Assembly: GCA_020047725.1 (NCBI GenBank)
Contig: JAIFNM010000282.1
Span: 1 to 12,980, forward strand
Length of the DNA stretch: 12,980 nucleotides
DNA from: Betaproteobacteria bacterium
Lineage (GTDB): Bacteria > Pseudomonadota > Gammaproteobacteria > Burkholderiales > Rhodocyclaceae
Reading direction: 5' to 3'
Shown here: positions 6,731-12,892 of the stretch, piece after piece
How the letters are laid out: each line of letters begins with the position of its first letter
How positions within the stretch are numbered: the stretch's first letter is position 1
Program-made: the position numbers and the translations under genes
Notes under the pieces: generated by a model
Told to the model about the DNA's origin: nothing
Database searches by the model: none
Seen by the model: only the letters and a program-made list of their open reading frames with translations

Positions 6731-7203
6731 TTTTCCTTGACACCGAATTTACCGGACTTGACCACCCCTGGCCACGATTAATCAGCATCGGCCTGATCGA
6801 CGAGTCTGGCCAGGAGTTTTATGCCGAGTTGCCGCCTGCAAGCTACCTGCCGAAAGTGACGCTGTGGGTGCAGGAGATCGTCCTGCCGTTGCTGGATGGC
6901 GCGGGTGCCGTCCAGCAGGGCCAGGATCTATCCGAACGTCTGGCAAACTGGATCAATGATCGCGGACCGTCGCAAATCGTCACGGATGCACCAAATTACG
7001 ATTTCCAATTCCTTGAGGCGTTGTTGTCATCGTGGCCACCGCACCTTGACCGCAAGCCGATACTTCCGCAATTCGACGCCGAAACAGGAGAGCGATTCAA
7101 CAACGCCGTCGAAACAGCCTACACGCAAGGCCTACGCCGGCACCATGCACTTGACGACGCCAAGGCCAATCGACTCGCGTGGATTGCAGTGCAGGAAAAC
7201 TAA
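6724..7203 (+). CDS. DEDDh 3'-5' exonuclease (exoribonuclease-like), copy A
   Basis: This 159-residue protein is a compact DEDDh-fold nuclease resembling the Rv2179c-like 3'-5' exoribonuclease domain. Motif I is DTE (Asp6, Glu8), motif II is TDAPNYD (Asp88 or Asp93), and motif III is HHALDDA (His140, Asp145). All four metal-binding acids and the catalytic His are present, so it should be active. The ATG at 6724 is chosen because MLIFLDTEF is the natural family start and GGAAG lies upstream; a longer in-frame ORF only adds residues read inside the previous gene. Whether it prefers RNA or DNA cannot be read from sequence. A second copy follows after 4 bases. Confidence 0.88.
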   Translation: MLIFLDTEFTGLDHPWPRLISIGLIDESGQEFYAELPPASYLPKVTLWVQEIVLPLLDGAGAVQQGQDLSERLANWINDRGPSQIVTDAPNYDFQFLEALLSSWPPHLDRKPILPQFDAETGERFNNAVETAYTQGLRRHHALDDAKANRLAWIAVQEN

Positions 7204-7207
7204 AATC

Positions 7208-7912
7208 ATGCTGATTTTCTTCGATACCGAATTCACTGATCTCGGCGTTGATCCCCGGTTGATTTCTATTGGACTGGTTTCCGAGGACGGTGAACGAACG
7301 TTCTATGCGGAATTGTGCGATACCTACCGGCTGTCGGATGTGGGCGAGTTCGCCCGGTTGGCCGTGCTGCCAAAACTGGAAGGCGGCGACGCGCTCATGA
7401 CCCTGCACGAGCTGGGCGAACGTCTGGTGGACTGGCTGCAGGCCTTCGGGGAGCCGGTGACGCTGGCGACGGATTCGCTCGCGTGGGATTGGCCGTGGGT
7501 GCATGAGATTTTCGGTGAACTTGGGATCTGGCCGGATAACCTCGTCCCTAAACCTCTGCTCTTAACAATGAATTATTTGATCGACTACGACCGCTTCGTA
7601 GACGCTGTGGAAATAGCGTTCCGTAGCCTGCGCCGGCATCATTCTCTCGATGATGCGAAGGCGAACCGGCTGGGCTGGATCGCGGCGGGTGGGGATACCG
7701 ACCGGGAAGCGCGGATGGTTGAGCACGTGACTTTTGTGGAAACCGCGTTCACAGCGGAACAAGTGGACGCGGCGATCCGGGCCGATTTGCAATTGGCAGC
7801 GACGCCCGTCGTGAACGAGATAGACGAATGGACGCAGCGAACAATGAAAAACATGAAGCGCATGGCCGTGGACGAGGAATACCGAAAATCGATTGCGAAA
7901 GACCTGTCTTGA
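7208..7912 (+). CDS. DEDDh 3'-5' exonuclease, copy B, with C-terminal extension
   Basis: This 234-residue paralogue of the preceding gene shares the start MLIFFDTEF and the end RRHHSLDDAKANRLGWIA. The catalytic set is intact: Asp6, Glu8, Asp89 or Asp94, His144, Asp149. About 70 extra C-terminal residues (VETAFTAEQVDAAI, then DEWTQRTMKNMKRMA) form a helical, charged tail absent from copy A, possibly for substrate or partner binding. The proteins are clearly diverged outside the motifs, so the duplication is old or the copies were acquired separately. The next gene starts 7 bases after its stop. Confidence 0.88.
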   Translation: MLIFFDTEFTDLGVDPRLISIGLVSEDGERTFYAELCDTYRLSDVGEFARLAVLPKLEGGDALMTLHELGERLVDWLQAFGEPVTLATDSLAWDWPWVHEIFGELGIWPDNLVPKPLLLTMNYLIDYDRFVDAVEIAFRSLRRHHSLDDAKANRLGWIAAGGDTDREARMVEHVTFVETAFTAEQVDAAIRADLQLAATPVVNEIDEWTQRTMKNMKRMAVDEEYRKSIAKDLS

Positions 7913-7919
7913 GATCGCC

Positions 7920-8693
7920 ATGAAAATTGCCCTGTACTCTGATCTGCACCGTGAGCTTGCCGCGTGGGAGTCCCAGCTTTGGGAGCCGCCGATCCTTGAT
8001 GTCGACGTGGTGGTACTCGCTGGCGACATCGGCAGTCATACGCGCGGCCTTTTGTGGGCGACATCGACGTTTGACCAGCCGGTCGTCTATGTGGCCGGGA
8101 ACCACGAATATTACGACGCACACCTGGGCATGCTGGACGAAATGCAAAAGCCCGCGTGGGAGCAGGCCGGCGTGCACTTCCTGGAGCGGCGCACGTACGA
8201 GCTGGACGGGGTGCGTTTTCTCGGTTGCACACTGTGGAGTGGGTTTGATCTACACGGCGCAGACAAGGCTGATGCCTATATGACCATCGCGAGATGCGAC
8301 ATCAACGATTATTGGATGATTGGTGCGAAGGGCGGCAAGCGCTTGCAGCCACGCGACACGCAGAAGCTGCACCGAACCGCCGTGCGTTGGCTGGATGAAG
8401 AATTGTCCAAGCCGTTCGACGGCAAAACCGTGGTGGTAACGCACTTCGCTCCGCATCGCAATTGTGTAGCGCCACAGCACGAGGACAGCACCGTATCCCC
8501 GTATTTTGTCACCGATCTGTCGCGGCTGATGGAAAAGCACCGGATTGATGTCTGGTGCCATGGCCACACGCACACAAATACCGATTTCATCGCGGAGGGC
8601 GGTTGCCGTGTGGTGTCAAACCAATTGGGGTATCACAGGGAACGGACGCAGATCGAGACCGGGTTTCGGAACGAATTGGTGATTGAGCTATGA
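7920..8693 (+). CDS. Calcineurin-like metallophosphoesterase
   Basis: This 257-residue protein carries every calcineurin-type motif in order: SDLH (Asp8, His10), GDIG (Asp36), GNHEYY (Asn61, His62), THFAPH (His175) and GHTHTN (His216, His218). It is therefore a probably active two-metal phosphoesterase, cytoplasmic, with no signal peptide. Family members act on phosphodiesters, 2',3'-cyclic phosphates, nucleotides or phosphoproteins; the substrate here is unknown. The ATG at 7920 gives the standard MKIALYSDLH start. The stop overlaps the next start (ATGA, 8690-8693). Confidence 0.92.
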   Translation: MKIALYSDLHRELAAWESQLWEPPILDVDVVVLAGDIGSHTRGLLWATSTFDQPVVYVAGNHEYYDAHLGMLDEMQKPAWEQAGVHFLERRTYELDGVRFLGCTLWSGFDLHGADKADAYMTIARCDINDYWMIGAKGGKRLQPRDTQKLHRTAVRWLDEELSKPFDGKTVVVTHFAPHRNCVAPQHEDSTVSPYFVTDLSRLMEKHRIDVWCHGHTHTNTDFIAEGGCRVVSNQLGYHRERTQIETGFRNELVIEL

Positions 8694-9049
8694 CCATTTC
8701 CACGAAAGCCATCCTCTTTGTTTGTTCACAGGGCCGCATCCGCTCGCGGACCGCTGAGGTACTGGCCGTTCGCGCCGGCATGGATGCCCGGAGCTGCGGA
8801 ACGGACGCTGATGCGATGGTGCCGATCAACGACCACCTGATCCGTGAAGCAGACATCATCGTGTGCATGGAAGAGCACCATGCGGCCACGGTGCGCGAGT
8901 TCATGCATGCGGAAGGCAAGAGTATTCACGTTCTTGGGATTGAGGACATCTACGAACCGTTCGCGCCACGCCTGGTGGCCGTTCTGATCGAGAAGATTGG
9001 CGCACTGTCTCTTGACGTGTCGCGAGCGATGGCGAGGGAAGCGAAATGA
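8690..9049 (+). CDS. Low-molecular-weight tyrosine-phosphatase-like protein (CX5R)
   Basis: This 119-residue protein has the P-loop CSQGRIR (Cys12 nucleophile, Arg18), a CGTD segment and IIVCMEEHHAATV, all typical of the small 'phosphotyrosine protein phosphatase' family. The C-terminal stretch reads IEDIYEPFAPRLV, where relatives, as I recall them, usually have D-P before the last helix. That could mean a shifted or missing general acid. It is translationally coupled at both ends (ATGA overlaps). With five other hydrolases around it, its substrate could be a phosphorylated nucleotide or protein; phosphotyrosine is not shown. Confidence 0.8.
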   Translation: MTISTKAILFVCSQGRIRSRTAEVLAVRAGMDARSCGTDADAMVPINDHLIREADIIVCMEEHHAATVREFMHAEGKSIHVLGIEDIYEPFAPRLVAVLIEKIGALSLDVSRAMAREAK

Positions 9050-9708
9050 TTCTCTTCCTCGACTTCGATGGCGTGCTGCATGGCCTGGGGCAACAGGTAT
9101 TCGAGCATTTACCTCGGTTCGAGGCAATCTTGCGCGAGTTTCCGCACATCGAGGTGGTGATTTCCAGCTCCTGGCGCGAAAAGTTTTCGTTGGAAGAGAT
9201 GCGGGAATTTTTTAGTGAGGACGTGCAACCGAGACTCGTTGGCACGACGCCGGTCATCACAGCCAAGTGGCCTCCGTATCCGCGCCATGTCCGGCATCAG
9301 GAGATCCAGGAATTCATCGTGAGCCGTGGGTTCGAGACTCGCCCGTGGCTTGCCCTTGATGATGACATGACCTTGTTCCCGGCAGATTGCCCGTCACTGA
9401 TCCTGTGTGAGCCGGTTACAGGTTTTGACGATGAGATGGCCGATGTTCTGCGTGCCCGACTGAATGACTCGATGGGGCTGGATCGACGGGTGATGGCGTA
9501 TCAGGTTGCCGGCGAGGTGTCCGTGTTACTGCATACCGGCGAAATGCTCATCGATAGCGATCCGGAGGCTCTGGCAGCAATGTTATTCGAACGCGGGTTC
9601 CGAAGCTGCGATGTGCATAACGGGCAAGAGAGGAATCGCGCTCAAGGCGCGGGGCTGATCGTCTCGCTTAAACGAACACTGCGGCAGCTGGCGGAGGTGT
9701 CAGAATGA
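9046..9708 (+). CDS. HAD phosphatase, SAK-type (copy 1), with extra C-terminal domain
   Basis: This 220-residue protein begins with MILFLDFDGVLH (HAD motif I, Asp6 nucleophile and Asp8). It continues with SSSWR (motif II, residues 40-44), RHQEI (around motif III, Arg83) and LALDDD (motif IV, 105-107). The pattern matches the HAD domain first described in 'Swiss Army Knife' RNA-repair proteins (HAD_SAK family). Residues about 141-220 (AYQVAGEVSVLLHTGEM..., ALAAMLFERGFRSCDV) form an additional domain I do not recognise, absent from the other two copies. ATGA overlaps on both sides show coupled translation. Confidence 0.85.
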   Translation: MILFLDFDGVLHGLGQQVFEHLPRFEAILREFPHIEVVISSSWREKFSLEEMREFFSEDVQPRLVGTTPVITAKWPPYPRHVRHQEIQEFIVSRGFETRPWLALDDDMTLFPADCPSLILCEPVTGFDDEMADVLRARLNDSMGLDRRVMAYQVAGEVSVLLHTGEMLIDSDPEALAAMLFERGFRSCDVHNGQERNRAQGAGLIVSLKRTLRQLAEVSE

Positions 9709-10322
9709 TCCTGTTTCTCGACTTCGACGGCGTACTGCACCCAGACGAGGCTTATCTGATCCACGGCAGGCCAGTCCTACGGGCCGAAGGTGAATTGTTC
9801 ATGTGGGCTCCGCTCCTGGCCGATTTTCCCCAGGTACGACTTGTTCTGAGTACCTCCTGGGCGCGTGATTTACGCTTTACCCGTGCCCGTGACTGGCTCC
9901 CGGAGGCGCTTCGCGCTCGCGTCATTGGCGCAACCTGGCACAGCGGCATGGCGCAGAACATGGAGGGGTTTAGCCATCTACGGCTGACCTGGTGGGACAG
10001 TGCCACTCGATATCAGCAGATTCGGCGCTATGTGGATCGGGCGAATCTGGCCGATTGGGTTGCCATCGATGACCAGCCGGAAGGCTGGGCGGAGGCCGAT
10101 AGCGATCACCTTGTTCAGACAGATGGGGGTATTGGACTGTCCGACCCGGCTGTTCTTGAAGAACTAGTAGCTCGGTTGAGGGTAACGGAACAAGCGAAAA
10201 CCGCGATCCAGCCCGGGAAAAAACGCTATCGGTTTTCTGAGATTCCTCTCGGTCCGATTGAACTGGATAAGGAAATGCGAGCGTGGGAAAACATGACGCC
10301 GATTGGAAAGGAGATTTTATGA
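9705..10322 (+). CDS. HAD phosphatase, SAK-type (copy 2)
   Basis: This 205-residue HAD protein has motif I DFDGVLH (Asp6, Asp8), motif II STSWAR, TRYQQIRRYV near motif III (Arg102) and motif IV AIDDQPE (Asp122, Asp123). It shares its first 12 residues with copy 1. It shares the F.WAPLL segment before motif II with copy 3 (11107-11562), which makes copies 2 and 3 the closer pair. GGAGG precedes the start. The C-terminal ~45 residues are charged and lack known motifs. Its stop overlaps the next gene by four bases. Confidence 0.85.
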   Translation: MILFLDFDGVLHPDEAYLIHGRPVLRAEGELFMWAPLLADFPQVRLVLSTSWARDLRFTRARDWLPEALRARVIGATWHSGMAQNMEGFSHLRLTWWDSATRYQQIRRYVDRANLADWVAIDDQPEGWAEADSDHLVQTDGGIGLSDPAVLEELVARLRVTEQAKTAIQPGKKRYRFSEIPLGPIELDKEMRAWENMTPIGKEIL

Positions 10323-10600
10323 GTCTGGATTCTACCTATCGCGTGCAGGATGGTTGTGCGAATTGCCGACACGTCTTTGTTCGCGAGGAGCACGACCACG
10401 GCGACGAACTGTATTGCAAATTTGGAGCACCGGAGCGTCCTCCATGCATGTCTCGCTTCATGGACGAGAGCATTTCTGTGACTGAAATATTTTCAGGCAA
10501 ACTCGAAGAAGGGTATGAAAAATGGGATGCATGGAAAGAAATTCGAAGCGTCGTGCCGCAGGGAATTTGTGCTGAGTGGTCGCTAAAATCCGATCCGTAA
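10319..10600 (+). CDS. Small Cys-rich protein, putative metal binding
   Basis: This 93-residue protein starts at the ATG in the ATGA overlap, with AAAGGAG upstream. It has a CANC pair near residue 15, further Cys in YCKFG and PPCMS, and a last one in CAEW; this spacing suggests a zinc- or iron-binding fold. I recognise it only as resembling uncharacterised Cys-rich plasmid and phage proteins. The function is unknown. Confidence 0.75.
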   Translation: MSLDSTYRVQDGCANCRHVFVREEHDHGDELYCKFGAPERPPCMSRFMDESISVTEIFSGKLEEGYEKWDAWKEIRSVVPQGICAEWSLKSDP

Positions 10601-10619
10601 ATCGGTAGGAAGAAGAACC

Positions 10620-10841
10620 ATGAACAACGTTATGACAATTGGTGAACATCAGGCAGCAATTACCTTCGATCTAGAAATTTCAATGTTTCGCGGCGAGTTC
10701 GTGGAACTGAATGGCGGAGCCGACTTTTACTCGCCCGATGTTGAAGGGTTGCGGCGTGAAGGAGAAACGTCATTACGTGTGCCTTTGGAAGCGTGCAGTC
10801 AGCGCGGGCTTGATCCACATAAAATCGAGGTGACTGAGTGA
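10620..10841 (+). CDS. Orphan HicB-like protein
   Basis: This 73-residue protein matches the N-terminal half of HicB antitoxins: ITFDLEISMFRGEFVELNGGADFYSPDVEGLRREG, then VPLEACSQRGLDPHK, which parallels the L..C...G..P.K ending of that domain. No HicA toxin lies beside it, and the DNA-binding part of HicB is missing. It may be an accessory or immunity-type protein that binds an RNase or RNA. AGGAAG precedes the ATG, 19 bases after the preceding gene. The stop overlaps the next GTG start. Confidence 0.7.
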   Translation: MNNVMTIGEHQAAITFDLEISMFRGEFVELNGGADFYSPDVEGLRREGETSLRVPLEACSQRGLDPHKIEVTE

Positions 10842-11110
10842 GCAGGGGAAAATTGCCGACATCCTTGGTGGCTGCGCACCTGGAAATTGAACGGTTGCGC
10901 TCCGCGTGCGCCGAAGCGTATCAAGTAATGGGAGTCGCGTTACTTGGTGACGCACGTTGCTGGACGGACGAAGACGCAGAACGAGCATTGGATAACATCG
11001 TGGCCGCAGCCATTGGCGAGACTTGTCCTCACCAGAATCTCCTTCCGTGGCCGAGGAATTCGCCAATGCGATCTGATCCAGTTCAAAATTCTGGCAAGCA
11101 ACAAACATGA
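10838..11110 (+). CDS. Small protein of unknown function
   Basis: This 90-residue protein starts at a GTG within a four-base overlap. The N-terminal half is helical (LVAAHLEIERLRSACAEAY), followed by TDEDAERALDNIVAAAIGE and a disordered-looking tail. I do not recognise a family. Its stop overlaps the ATG of the third HAD gene (ATGA, 11107-11110), so it belongs to the operon. Confidence 0.65.
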   Translation: MSRGKLPTSLVAAHLEIERLRSACAEAYQVMGVALLGDARCWTDEDAERALDNIVAAAIGETCPHQNLLPWPRNSPMRSDPVQNSGKQQT

Positions 11111-11562
11111 ACTCCATCCTGTTTGTCGATTTCGACGGTGTTTTCCACGCGATGGACTCCCGCGATTTCGAGTATTGCGGCAATGCGCTGGTCGTGTCGG
11201 ACAATCCCGATTTGTTTCAGTGGGCACCGTTGCTGTGGATGATCATCGAAAAGCATCCAGTGGATCTCGTTGTGCATTCGTCCTGGCGGCATCTGTACTC
11301 GGCAGAAGAACTGATTGCCCGGTTTCCTGCGACGATGCAGCCGCGCATTGTGGGCGTCACGGAAGGTCGCGAGCGGCACCAGAGCATCCTTAACTACGTC
11401 TGCATGAACGGCGTTCAGCGCTTTGCCGTACTGGATGATTCGCCGGAAGCGTTCCCGGATAACTGGCCCAATCTGATTTTGTGCGACTCGCAGCGAGGTA
11501 TTAACGATGCCGGCGTGCTGGCTAAAATTCGGCAGTTTGTTGCGGAGTGCGGCAGTCGATAG
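11107..11562 (+). CDS. HAD phosphatase, SAK-type (copy 3)
   Basis: This 151-residue protein is the minimal version of the three HAD proteins: DFDGVFH (Asp8, Asp10), HSSWRH (motif II), RHQSI near motif III (Arg90) and AVLDDSPE (motif IV, Asp110, Asp111). It ends shortly after the core fold and lacks any C-terminal extension. It is the last gene of the operon. The following 230 bases hold hairpins but no further plus-strand gene. Confidence 0.85.
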   Translation: MNSILFVDFDGVFHAMDSRDFEYCGNALVVSDNPDLFQWAPLLWMIIEKHPVDLVVHSSWRHLYSAEELIARFPATMQPRIVGVTEGRERHQSILNYVCMNGVQRFAVLDDSPEAFPDNWPNLILCDSQRGINDAGVLAKIRQFVAECGSR

Positions 11563-11590
11563 ACGCGTTTGGCAAGCACTAAAACGAAAA

Positions 11591-11645
11591 GCCTTGTAGC
11601 CTCATTCCGCTGGACTCTTACTGTCCCTGGAGAGCACTGCAAGGC
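11591..11645 (+). terminator. Hairpin region after the operon, possible terminator
   Basis: GCCTTGTAG (11591-11599) pairs with CTGCAAGGC (11637-11645), with one G-U pair. Inside the loop GGAC and GTCC can form a second small stem. It lies 29 bases after the last operon stop. No run of T follows, so Rho-independent termination is doubtful. Confidence 0.3.
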
Positions 11646-11776
11646 ATCTCGAAAAAACGGCTTACTTCTATCACTAACCTTAAAGGTGAAAGCTTGATTG
11701 GGGTGGTTCAGAAAGCACATAACCTAACACTACTCGTCATCCTGTGCCTGCGAGCATAGCGTTAAGTTAAGTATGC

Positions 11777-11810
11777 GGGTTGCGCCGCTTGGCGTCAATC
11801 GGCGCGACCC
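11777..11810 (-). terminator. Strong hairpin over the stop codon of the minus-strand gene
   Basis: GGGTTGCGCCG (11777-11787) and CGGCGCGACCC (11800-11810) match at 10 of 11 positions around a 12-base loop that contains the minus-strand stop codon (11795-11797). It is very stable but lacks a T-tract on the minus strand. It could terminate or stabilise the transcript, or reduce read-through from the large operon. Confidence 0.4.
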
Positions 11811-12100
11811 TTGCCGACTCCTTTGGGAATAATTTTGGCCTTTCCATTCTTGTCGATTGCGATCTCATCGCCAACGTGGACAACAACATCAACATCGGGG
11901 TGACGGATAGCCGCAAATTGGCCGAGGTTTTGTACCCAGCGTCCATCCTCCGCGACAAAAAGCACGTTTCCGATACTTGGAGTTGGGGCATCCTTGCGCT
12001 CGGCCAAATTTGGATGATCGATAAGCCATTGCTCAATCCATTGTTGGCCCATTGGGAGTGAAGCTGAGATTTCACGACATATAAACATTCGTTGATACAC
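11795..12100 (-). CDS. Small KfrB-like domain protein, paralogous to the relaxase C-terminus
   Basis: This 101-residue protein, starting at GTG 12100 or ATG 12088, consists almost entirely of a KfrB-like domain. EQWLIDHP, ERKDAP, GRWVQNLG, HVGDEIAIDKNGK and IPKGVGKGR all align with the end of the relaxase at 1822-4515. Identity is clear at protein level, but the DNA has diverged widely, so this is not a recent duplication. KfrB is associated with plasmid maintenance proteins (KfrA/KfrC) in IncP plasmids; the role of the isolated domain is unknown. It has no strong Shine-Dalgarno and could be the surviving end of a larger lost gene. Confidence 0.6.
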   Translation of the reverse strand: MYQRMFICREISASLPMGQQWIEQWLIDHPNLAERKDAPTPSIGNVLFVAEDGRWVQNLGQFAAIRHPDVDVVVHVGDEIAIDKNGKAKIIPKGVGKGRAD

Positions 12101-12157
12101 TGGAAGCAGCAGGCCATCTTTTCATGCTCATTTTCACACCATTGATGCCTTATAGAG

Positions 12158-12180
12158 AAGCAAACAAGCAAACAAGCAAA
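12158..12180. repeat. Short tandem repeat, period 8
   Basis: AAGCAAAC is repeated nearly three times (23 bases). It lies between the KfrB-like gene and the HigBA promoter. It is probably a simple repeat. Confidence 0.6.
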
Positions 12181-12212
12181 ATTCAGAGGTGGTGATACAC
12201 CAACAATTCCGC

Positions 12213-12241
12213 TTTACAGATTCCGCAACACGGAACACAAT
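12213..12241 (+). promoter_or_regulatory. Promoter with operator for the HigBA pair
   Basis: TTTACA (12213-12218, 5 of 6) and CACAAT (12236-12241, 4 of 6) are separated by 17 bases. The spacer contains the inverted repeat TTCCGcaacaCGGAA (12221-12235), a likely HigA operator. A further small palindrome, TGGTGATACACCA, lies at 12190-12202. The -10 box ends five bases before the toxin ATG at 12247, so the transcript should start about on that ATG. Confidence 0.55.
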
Positions 12242-12246
12242 AGCGC

Positions 12247-12525
12247 ATGATCCACTCGTTCAACTGTCTCGATACCGAGGCGCTTTTTAATAGCCAGGTT
12301 GTGGCCCGGTTCCGGAACATCGAGCGCGTGGCCCGACGTAAGTTACTGCAACTGCACGCGGCTACCGTGTTGGCCAGCTTGAGAGTTCCCCCAGGGAACC
12401 AACTCGAAGCCCTCAAAGGCGACCGCAAAGGGCAGCACAGTATCCGCGTCAACGATCAATGGCGCGTGTGCTTTGTTTGGAGAGAAGATGGCGCGCACCA
12501 AGTCGAAATTGTGGACTACCACTAG
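12247..12525 (+). CDS. higB: HigB-family toxin
   Basis: This 92-residue protein is a textbook HigB/GraT type toxin: ARRKLLQLHAAT, then LRVPPGNQLEALKGDRKGQ, SIRVNDQWRVCFVW and the terminal VEIVDYH. HigB cleaves mRNA at the ribosome. The toxin comes before the antitoxin, as is usual for higBA, and the antitoxin starts 11 bases after its stop. No Shine-Dalgarno precedes the ATG (ACACAATAGCGC), which agrees with a leaderless transcript. Full length and intact. Confidence 0.93.
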   Translation: MIHSFNCLDTEALFNSQVVARFRNIERVARRKLLQLHAATVLASLRVPPGNQLEALKGDRKGQHSIRVNDQWRVCFVWREDGAHQVEIVDYH

Positions 12526-12536
12526 GAGCTGAGAAC

Positions 12537-12842
12537 ATGGCTGAACTACTTGACGAAATTCACCCCGGCGAAATTTTGCTTGAGGACTTTATGAAGCCGA
12601 TGGGTATCTCGGCCCGTCAGCTCGCGGCCGATATCGACGTATCGCCCAGCCGTATCAGTGAGCTGGTGCATGGCGTTCGCCCCGTCACGGCCGATACTGC
12701 GCTGCGCTTGGGACTGTTTTTCGGAATGGAACCTCGCTTCTGGCTAAACCTACAAACTGAATACGACATGCGGATCGCTGCGCGCACCCTTCAAGAAAAG
12801 ATTACGCCTCGAATTCGGGTTTTTCATCGAGCCGCAGCCTAA
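12537..12842 (+). CDS. higA: HigA-family antitoxin
   Basis: This 101-residue XRE-type protein has the HigA signature: HPGEILLEDFMKPMGISARQLA, then the recognition-helix region VSPSRISELVHGVRPVTADTALRL and FFGMEPRFWLNLQTEYD. It neutralises HigB and, by family precedent, represses the pair through the palindrome upstream of higB. AGGAG lies upstream of the ATG with good spacing, in contrast to the toxin. A longer in-frame reading from 12459 overlaps higB and is not needed. Confidence 0.93.
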   Translation: MAELLDEIHPGEILLEDFMKPMGISARQLAADIDVSPSRISELVHGVRPVTADTALRLGLFFGMEPRFWLNLQTEYDMRIAARTLQEKITPRIRVFHRAAA

Positions 12843-12848
12843 GACCTC

Positions 12849-12892
12849 ACTTCAACCCGCTGAAGTCAGTCCGAAAGGGACCGGTTTCGGTC
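12849..12892 (+). other. Hairpins downstream of higA, possible termination region
   Basis: Two hairpins follow the higA stop: ACTTCA/TGAAGT (12849-12866) and GACCG/CGGTC (12879-12892). A run of six T occurs further on (about 12907-12912), too distant from the second stem for a classical intrinsic terminator. The remaining bases to 12980 show no gene. Confidence 0.35.

Noticed and set aside
6896..7207. N-terminal extension of exonuclease copy B
   Set aside because: It is an out-of-frame reading of copy A; the ATG at 7208 gives the family start.
11767..12171. Minus-strand frame of 134 codons overlapping the KfrB-like gene
   Set aside because: It is the shifted frame of the KfrB-like coding region; only the other frame shows homology to the relaxase end.
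12158..12180. Iterons or CRISPR-like repeat
   Set aside because: The unit is 8 bases with under three copies and no spacers; simple-sequence slippage explains it.
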